From assembly GCF_900101885.1 (NCBI RefSeq), contig NZ_FNAN01000025.1, positions 52,616-116,615 on the forward strand: 64,000 nt of DNA. The letters are read 5' to 3'. The position numbers and the translations under genes are program-made. Shown one piece after another: positions 59,697-64,000 of the stretch (positions are counted from its first letter, which is position 1; each line of letters begins with the position of its first letter). The notes below the pieces were generated by a model. It worked only from the letters and a program-made list of their open reading frames with translations, had not been told where the DNA came from and searched no databases. The DNA is from Dyadobacter soli. GTDB taxonomy: Bacteria > Bacteroidota > Bacteroidia > Cytophagales > Spirosomataceae.

Positions 59697-60670
59697 GCAA
59701 TCACTTCATCGACAAACTTCCATTCAAACCGGGCCGAAACAGGGTGGTGGTCCGATAGCGGTTGCCCTTTTGCATTGGTAAACATAACATTTTCCAATGC
59801 ATAGGCGGCCGGTTTGAGCTGGATGAACGGACTGCTTCGGAAAAGAATCTTGTCAATCGTTTCGCAGGAATCGGTCAGGCTGAGGATGTCGCTGGCGGGA
59901 ATGGCGTCGCTGCGGACGGGCAGCTGATTTTTGCAATGCATGTTCACCCACGGGTCGGCCAGCCCGTTCTCCTTCAACAACCGATCCACATTATCCTGCC
60001 CGAAGCTGTACCGGCCGTTCAGGTCGCCCATCACGATCACCGCATTGCCGGCGGAATGCAGGCGGATGTAGGTTGACAGCTGCTCCATGTTGTGGCGCCT
60101 CGCGAGGGCGGCACGCGGGTGGTTGTACGCATTGGCGTGTACGTTGTAAAAGTCGATGAAGCGGTCAGGGGCGATTTCAATGCGTGTATAGGTGAAACCT
60201 TTGGGCGTAAAACAGTCGGCGCCGGTACAGTCCGTCCACGCAATGCGGCGGAGGTGCTTTACCGGAAATTTGGAAAGGGTATTGAGGCCGTCGCCGGTCA
60301 TGACAGCCCCTTTGGTAGGCGTGCGGAACGGGTGCGCATTACCGGTGTGGTAGAGGTATTGATTGTAGTTGAAATCCTCCTGCACATGGGCGATATCGAA
60401 GCGGTTGAGCAGCCGTCCGATGGCTGAAATACTTTCTTTCCTGGGGGCAACGGCGCTGCAAATGAGCTGGGGGAGGCCGGCAATGTTGTAGGTGATCACG
60501 GAAAAACTGCCTGCATTGGCGGAATCGGGGGGCAATTGCGTCCAGCGGGCGCTCATCGGTTGCATATTAGCGCGGGTAGCAGGTGTGGCCTCGGAGAGAA
60601 AGAAGAGGATAAAAAGCCACGACAGGGATTTCAGGAACCTGTTTTTTTCAAGAAGTAAATATGCCCTCAT
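59687..60670 (-). CDS. Secreted endonuclease/exonuclease/phosphatase family protein
   Basis: A 327-residue exported protein of the DNase I-like fold. Hydrophobic leader at about 14-30 (LSWLFILFFLSEATPATRA). Catalytic signposts: SVITYNIAGLPQ near 57-68, HVQEDFNYN near 94 (metal-binding Glu), DFYNVHANAYN near 172-182 (His), VIVMGDLNGRY near 212-222 (Asp/Asn) and SDHHPVSARF near 306-315 (Asp-His). Relatives include sphingomyelinases, nucleases and inositol phosphatases; substrate not predicted. Convergent with the AraC gene, overlapping by ten bases. Confidence 0.88.
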   Translation of the reverse strand: MRAYLLLEKNRFLKSLSWLFILFFLSEATPATRANMQPMSARWTQLPPDSANAGSFSVITYNIAGLPQLICSAVAPRKESISAIGRLLNRFDIAHVQEDFNYNQYLYHTGNAHPFRTPTKGAVMTGDGLNTLSKFPVKHLRRIAWTDCTGADCFTPKGFTYTRIEIAPDRFIDFYNVHANAYNHPRAALARRHNMEQLSTYIRLHSAGNAVIVMGDLNGRYSFGQDNVDRLLKENGLADPWVNMHCKNQLPVRSDAIPASDILSLTDSCETIDKILFRSSPFIQLKPAAYALENVMFTNAKGQPLSDHHPVSARFEWKFVDEVIAYD

Positions 60671-60690
60671 AATGTGCCGGTTGGTATGCC

Positions 60691-60698
60691 CAAAACTA
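60691..60698 (-). promoter_or_regulatory. -7 element TAGTTTTG for the endonuclease/phosphatase-family gene
   Basis: Minus-strand TAGTTTTG 20 bases before the start at 60670. The nearest TTTG upstream is 26 bases away, longer than the usual spacer, so only the -7 element is convincing. Confidence 0.35.
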
Positions 60699-60839
60699 CT
60701 GGCGGCATGTGGTCAGGGTAATTCCAAATTGTTAAGAATACGTTATTTTTCAACCGGATAGGGCATTCTGGCGTGTTTTCGGAAGGTTACGGTACTAACT
60801 TCGCGGCAGTTCTATTTTTTAACAGTGATAACCTATTCC

Positions 60840-63521
60840 ATGACGCGTTTCCTGAAAAGAATGTATAGCCGCGCCGCTTGTCTTCTGGCAGTCGTCGCAC
60901 CGGCTTGCATTAGCCCTTCATTTTCTCAGTCTGTTCCAAAGAAATCTTTCCTCGTTTGCGGCGATAGTAAAGTGCTGCTCGTGGATTATAACCGTTCCAA
61001 AGACAGCATTCCCGCAATCGCGTGGTCGTGGGATGCGCACCAGGCGATGGACCTGCCGGAGCACTTCCGCACGAAACTTTTCAATACCATGGACGACTGC
61101 AAGGCCGTGCGCGGCGGAAAGCAGCTGCTGGTATCGTCCTCCGGCGGGGCGATCGCATTGTTGAATTTGCAGGATAAAAAAGTGCTGTTCCATGCCGCCG
61201 TACCGAATGCGCATTCGATCGAACTGCTGCCCGGCGACCTCGTCGCTGCTGCCGCGTCCGTCAGCCCGGCCGGTAACAAGCTGATGCTCTTCTCATTGAA
61301 GCAGCCCGACAAGCCGCTTTATACCGACAGCCTGTATTCGGCGCATGGTGTGGTGTGGAATGAAAAACGGCAAAGTCTTTTCGCATTGGGTTACGATGTG
61401 CTCCGCGAGTACAAAATCGTTTCCGGCAACAGCCTCAAAATGGTGGCGAAATGGGCGATCCCGGGCGTGGGAGGCCATGAGTTGCAGCCGGCTAATGCTT
61501 CCGGCGATTTATTCGTGACCGAGCACCACGGTACCTGGCTGTTCAGCCCGGCGACGCAACAGTTTACCAAAATCAAAGGCTTCCCCGACGCCGAGAATGT
61601 GAAAAGCCTGGGCCGCGAAGCATCCGGACAATACATTTATACCATTCCGGAAGAAAGCTGGTGGACATTCCACGTAAAATTTCACGAGCCAGCGCGCAAG
61701 TTCGCATTCCCGGACATGCACGTATACAAGGCGCGGTGGTTCGATAACGGACTATCGGCTGCGGAAGCCGAAAACCCGCTTTCGCGCGCGCATTCACATA
61801 ACGACTATTTGCAGGCGGCGCCTTTCACGCTGGCCTACCGGCACCAGTTCGGCTCGGTGGAGGCCGACGTGCATTTCCGCAACGATACGCTTTACGTAGC
61901 GCACGATTCGAGGGATATCAGCGCCGACCGCACGTTCGATAAACTGTATTTACAGCAGATTATCAAGCAGATCACCAAAAACGAAGGCAGTATTTACAGG
62001 GATAAAAGCCGGGTATTGACCCTTTTGGTAGACCTTAAAACGACTTACAAAACCACTTTACCCGCATTGGTAAAGGCACTGGCTCCGCACGAGGCATTAC
62101 TCGCACCGAAAGGTTCCGTGAAAGTGGTTTTAAGCGGCAATACGCCACCGCCGGCGGAATTTGAGCAGTATCCTGCATTCATTTTCTTCGATGGCCGCCC
62201 GGGTACCAACTACACCGCTGCACAAGCTGAGCGCCTCGGGATGATCAGCCAGGATTTTCACAAGTATTCCCAATGGAACGGAAAGGGTATCCCGGTTGAA
62301 AAAGACCGCAAGGCACTCGTGGACGCGATCACCCAGGCGCATGCGATGGGTAAGCCTTTCCGTTTCTGGGCCAGCCCGGACAATATCAATGCGTGGAAAG
62401 TGCTGATGAATCTCGGTGCGGACTACATTAATACCGACCACGTGGCCGAACTGGGTAATTTTCTCAGCGGCCGCAAGAATGCCGAATACCAGTCGACCGA
62501 ATTTTACAAACCTTATCAACCCACCTACAAAAACAACGACGCGCCCGGTAAGGTGAAGAATATCATCCTGCTGATCGGCGACGGAATGGGCCTCGCGCAA
62601 ATTTATTCAGGACTCACGGCGAACCGCGGCGAGCTTAACCTGGGTAAGTTCCTCAATATCGGCTTCTCGAAAACGGCTTCTTCGGATAATTACATTACCG
62701 ACTCGGCTGCGGGTGCCACCGCATTCGCGACGGGCCATAAAACCCGAAACCGGGCCATTGGCGTGGATTCCAACCTCGTACCGGTGCCGTCGATCATCCG
62801 CCAGGTGAAAGCCACGGGCCGGAAGTCGGCATTGATTTCGGCGGGCGACATCACCGACGCTACCCCGGCGGCATTCTACGCGCACCGCCCGGAGCGGAGC
62901 CAGATGGACGAAATCGCGACGGATTTCCTGAAAGAACCCGTCGATGTGCTGATAGGCGGCGGTTACGGCCATTTTGCCAAAACCAAAACGGCCGATTCCC
63001 TGATAGCACGCGGTTTCCGGGTGTCCGACAACTGGAACGACCTGGCAGGCATGAAGGCCCCGTTTGTGTTGCTGGACGATAAGCATGTCGTATCGATGCA
63101 AAAAGGTCGCGGCGATTTCCTCAAAGATTCATTTCAAAAAACACTTCAATCGCTGCAATCGAACCCGAAAGGCTTCTTTATGATGGCCGAAGGCGCGCAG
63201 GTGGATTACGGCGGCCACGAGAACATTGTACCGTACGTGGTGACCGAAATGCTTGATTTTGACAAACTGGTAGGAGAGGCGCTCCGTTTCGCCGATTCCA
63301 ACGGTGAGACGCTCGTAATCGTCACCGCCGACCACGAAACAGGCGGCCTTACCCTCCTGGACGGAAATCTCAAAACCGGCTACGTCGACGGCCAGTTCAG
63401 CACCGGCGACCATACCGGCATTATGGTACCTGTATTCGCCTACGGCCCGCATTCGCTGGATTTCAGAGGGGTTTATGAGAATACGGAGATTTATCAGAAG
63501 GTGAGGAAGGTGTTGAAGTAG
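60840..63521 (+). CDS. Exported three-domain alkaline phosphatase fusion
   Basis: An 893-residue exported protein. Signal peptide about 1-29. Residues about 35-300: beta-propeller of the DUF6528 type (FLVCGDSKVLLVDY, GGHELQPANASGDLFVTEHH; each a short motif). Residues about 315-545: PLC-like phosphodiesterase region (AHSHNDYL, then HD in YVAHDS near 355). Residues about 570-893: alkaline phosphatase with metal-binding Asp581 (LIGDGMG), nucleophile Ser622 in TDSAAGATAF, ADHETGG and GDHTGIMVP near the C terminus. The whole resembles an enzyme that opens a phosphodiester and then removes the phosphate. ATG at 60840 preferred to a GTG five codons earlier. Confidence 0.88.
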   Translation: MTRFLKRMYSRAACLLAVVAPACISPSFSQSVPKKSFLVCGDSKVLLVDYNRSKDSIPAIAWSWDAHQAMDLPEHFRTKLFNTMDDCKAVRGGKQLLVSSSGGAIALLNLQDKKVLFHAAVPNAHSIELLPGDLVAAAASVSPAGNKLMLFSLKQPDKPLYTDSLYSAHGVVWNEKRQSLFALGYDVLREYKIVSGNSLKMVAKWAIPGVGGHELQPANASGDLFVTEHHGTWLFSPATQQFTKIKGFPDAENVKSLGREASGQYIYTIPEESWWTFHVKFHEPARKFAFPDMHVYKARWFDNGLSAAEAENPLSRAHSHNDYLQAAPFTLAYRHQFGSVEADVHFRNDTLYVAHDSRDISADRTFDKLYLQQIIKQITKNEGSIYRDKSRVLTLLVDLKTTYKTTLPALVKALAPHEALLAPKGSVKVVLSGNTPPPAEFEQYPAFIFFDGRPGTNYTAAQAERLGMISQDFHKYSQWNGKGIPVEKDRKALVDAITQAHAMGKPFRFWASPDNINAWKVLMNLGADYINTDHVAELGNFLSGRKNAEYQSTEFYKPYQPTYKNNDAPGKVKNIILLIGDGMGLAQIYSGLTANRGELNLGKFLNIGFSKTASSDNYITDSAAGATAFATGHKTRNRAIGVDSNLVPVPSIIRQVKATGRKSALISAGDITDATPAAFYAHRPERSQMDEIATDFLKEPVDVLIGGGYGHFAKTKTADSLIARGFRVSDNWNDLAGMKAPFVLLDDKHVVSMQKGRGDFLKDSFQKTLQSLQSNPKGFFMMAEGAQVDYGGHENIVPYVVTEMLDFDKLVGEALRFADSNGETLVIVTADHETGGLTLLDGNLKTGYVDGQFSTGDHTGIMVPVFAYGPHSLDFRGVYENTEIYQKVRKVLK

Positions 63522-63575
63522 GGGAAAGGGAGGAAAGGAGGAAGGGAGGAAGGGGAGGAAGGAGGAGTTTTTTCC
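63522..63575. repeat. Purine-rich GGGAGGAAAGGA array before the insertion sequence
   Basis: A run of A and G only (63522-63567) built of GGGAGGAA/GGAGGAA-like words, starting directly after the phosphatase stop and ending at a T run just before the IS left end at 63576. It may be where the element inserted, or a part of the same family of intergenic short-repeat arrays. Confidence 0.55.
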
Positions 63576-64000
63576 TGTCCCGTCCTGAAATAGGTTGACT
63601 CAACCATTAGGAAAAATGAACGAACGTCGGCCGATAATTAAGTCCAGTCTTAGTTTCAAACAAGAAGTAGTCCGTGAGATAGAGGAAGAAGGTTTAAGCC
63701 ACCTGGAAGCATCCCGACGTTATGGGATCAAGGGAAGTATGACAATCAAGAAATGGATTATTAAATTTGGTAAAGATCATTTAGTCAACAAAGTAATCCG
63801 GATCGAGATGAAAGGTGAAGTTAACCAACAAAAGCGTTTGGAGGCCGAATTGCGGCGTTTGAAAGAGGCTTATGCGGACCTAAGTTTGAAGCACCAATGT
63901 GCCGAGAAAGTGATTGAACTGGCCAATGAGGAACTAAAAATGGATTTAAAAAAAAGTTTTGGCACCGATGCGTCCAGCAACTCCAAGGGCAATTCGCAGT
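63576..64000 (+). mobile_element. IS3-family insertion sequence, left end (cut by the window edge)
   Basis: The putative left terminal repeat starts near 63576 (TGTCCCGTCCTGAAATAGG, a form common in Bacteroidota IS3 elements), 40 bases before OrfA. OrfB and the right end lie outside the window. Base composition is AT-richer than the neighbouring phosphatase gene. Confidence 0.75.
63616..64000 (+). CDS. IS3-family transposase OrfA, 3'-truncated by the window
   Basis: First 128 codons of the OrfA DNA-binding subunit. Residues about 10-50: HTH of the Tnp_1 type (VVREIEEEGLSHLEASRRYG then MTIKKWIIKFG). Residues about 70-110: Leu-rich coiled coil (KRLEAELRRLKEAYADLSLK). A run of eight A at 63948-63955 is a possible site for the -1 frameshift that fuses OrfA to OrfB in this family; the frame stays open to the window end. 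Start ATG at 63616. Confidence 0.85.
   Translation, partial: MNERRPIIKSSLSFKQEVVREIEEEGLSHLEASRRYGIKGSMTIKKWIIKFGKDHLVNKVIRIEMKGEVNQQKRLEAELRRLKEAYADLSLKHQCAEKVIELANEELKMDLKKSFGTDASSNSKGNSQ

Noticed and set aside
63948..63955. Proven programmed frameshift in the IS3 OrfA
   Set aside because: The run of eight A fits, but OrfB is outside the window and the OrfA frame continues with a typical OrfA-like tail, so frameshifting cannot be judged.

Overview
The window looks like chromosome of a Bacteroidota member of the Cytophagales, most like Dyadobacter or a close relative. The basis is two SusC/SusD pairs, ECF sigma/FecR signalling genes, many exported sugar-acid and sugar oxidoreductases with twin-arginine-like leaders, almost no Shine-Dalgarno sequences, and -7 promoter elements of the TAnnTTTG type. 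The genus is inference from gene content; no rRNA or other marker gene is present.

Layout. 1-3948: end of an acetolactate synthase gene, a Mug glycosylase, an aldo/keto reductase, and a tightly coupled trio (unknown protein, TatD-like hydrolase, TcdA). 3945-5150: a small AT-richer cluster with a 48-residue protein, a GNAT-like protein and an HxlR regulator. 5341-18189: a polysaccharide-utilisation-like locus whose enzymes spell out aldarate catabolism. It runs ECF sigma, FecR, SusC with an STN domain, SusD, HpcH/HpaI aldolase, GntP permease, tartronate semialdehyde reductase, mannonate-dehydratase-like protein and glucarate dehydratase. 18190-21713 (minus): TIM-barrel protein, type-B carboxylesterase, and an HTH/GNAT-like pair that is a candidate toxin-antitoxin module. 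21931-32000: phospholipase C, PhyH-type dioxygenase with a divergent AraC regulator, exported Gfo/Idh/MocA oxidoreductase, and a minus-strand operon of a propeller/HEAT dehydrogenase-like protein, a HiPIP and an amidohydrolase. 32188-38047: a phosphoesterase/beta-propeller fusion, two lipoproteins, and a second ECF sigma with an unusual membrane-spanning partner.

38398-45902: an exported Gfo/Idh/MocA oxidoreductase translationally coupled to ApbE flavin transferase, followed by a second SusC/SusD pair. The oxidoreductase carries a sequence matching the ApbE flavinylation motif (Asp-Gly-x-Thr-Gly-Ala-Thr), so the pair may be a covalently flavinylated oxidoreductase and its maturation enzyme. 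45963-52108 (minus): an RND efflux operon (TolC, RND pump, adaptor) downstream of a Crp/Fnr-family regulator; a perfect TTGAT-N4-ATCAA site lies between regulator and adaptor. 52326-63521: lipoprotein, LytTR protein, SGNH hydrolase, esterase, TonB-like protein, Na+/H+ antiporter, NmrA-like protein, AraC regulator, endonuclease/phosphatase-family enzyme, and a three-domain alkaline phosphatase fusion. 63576-64000: the left end of an IS3-family element cut by the window edge.

A striking non-coding feature is a set of phased short-repeat arrays in the three longest intergenic gaps: inverted octamers at 16577-16893, decamers at 38301-38380 and inverted heptamers at 40647-40783. Each has its own unit and each lies in front of a catabolic or SusC gene. 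No tRNA, rRNA or CRISPR array was seen.
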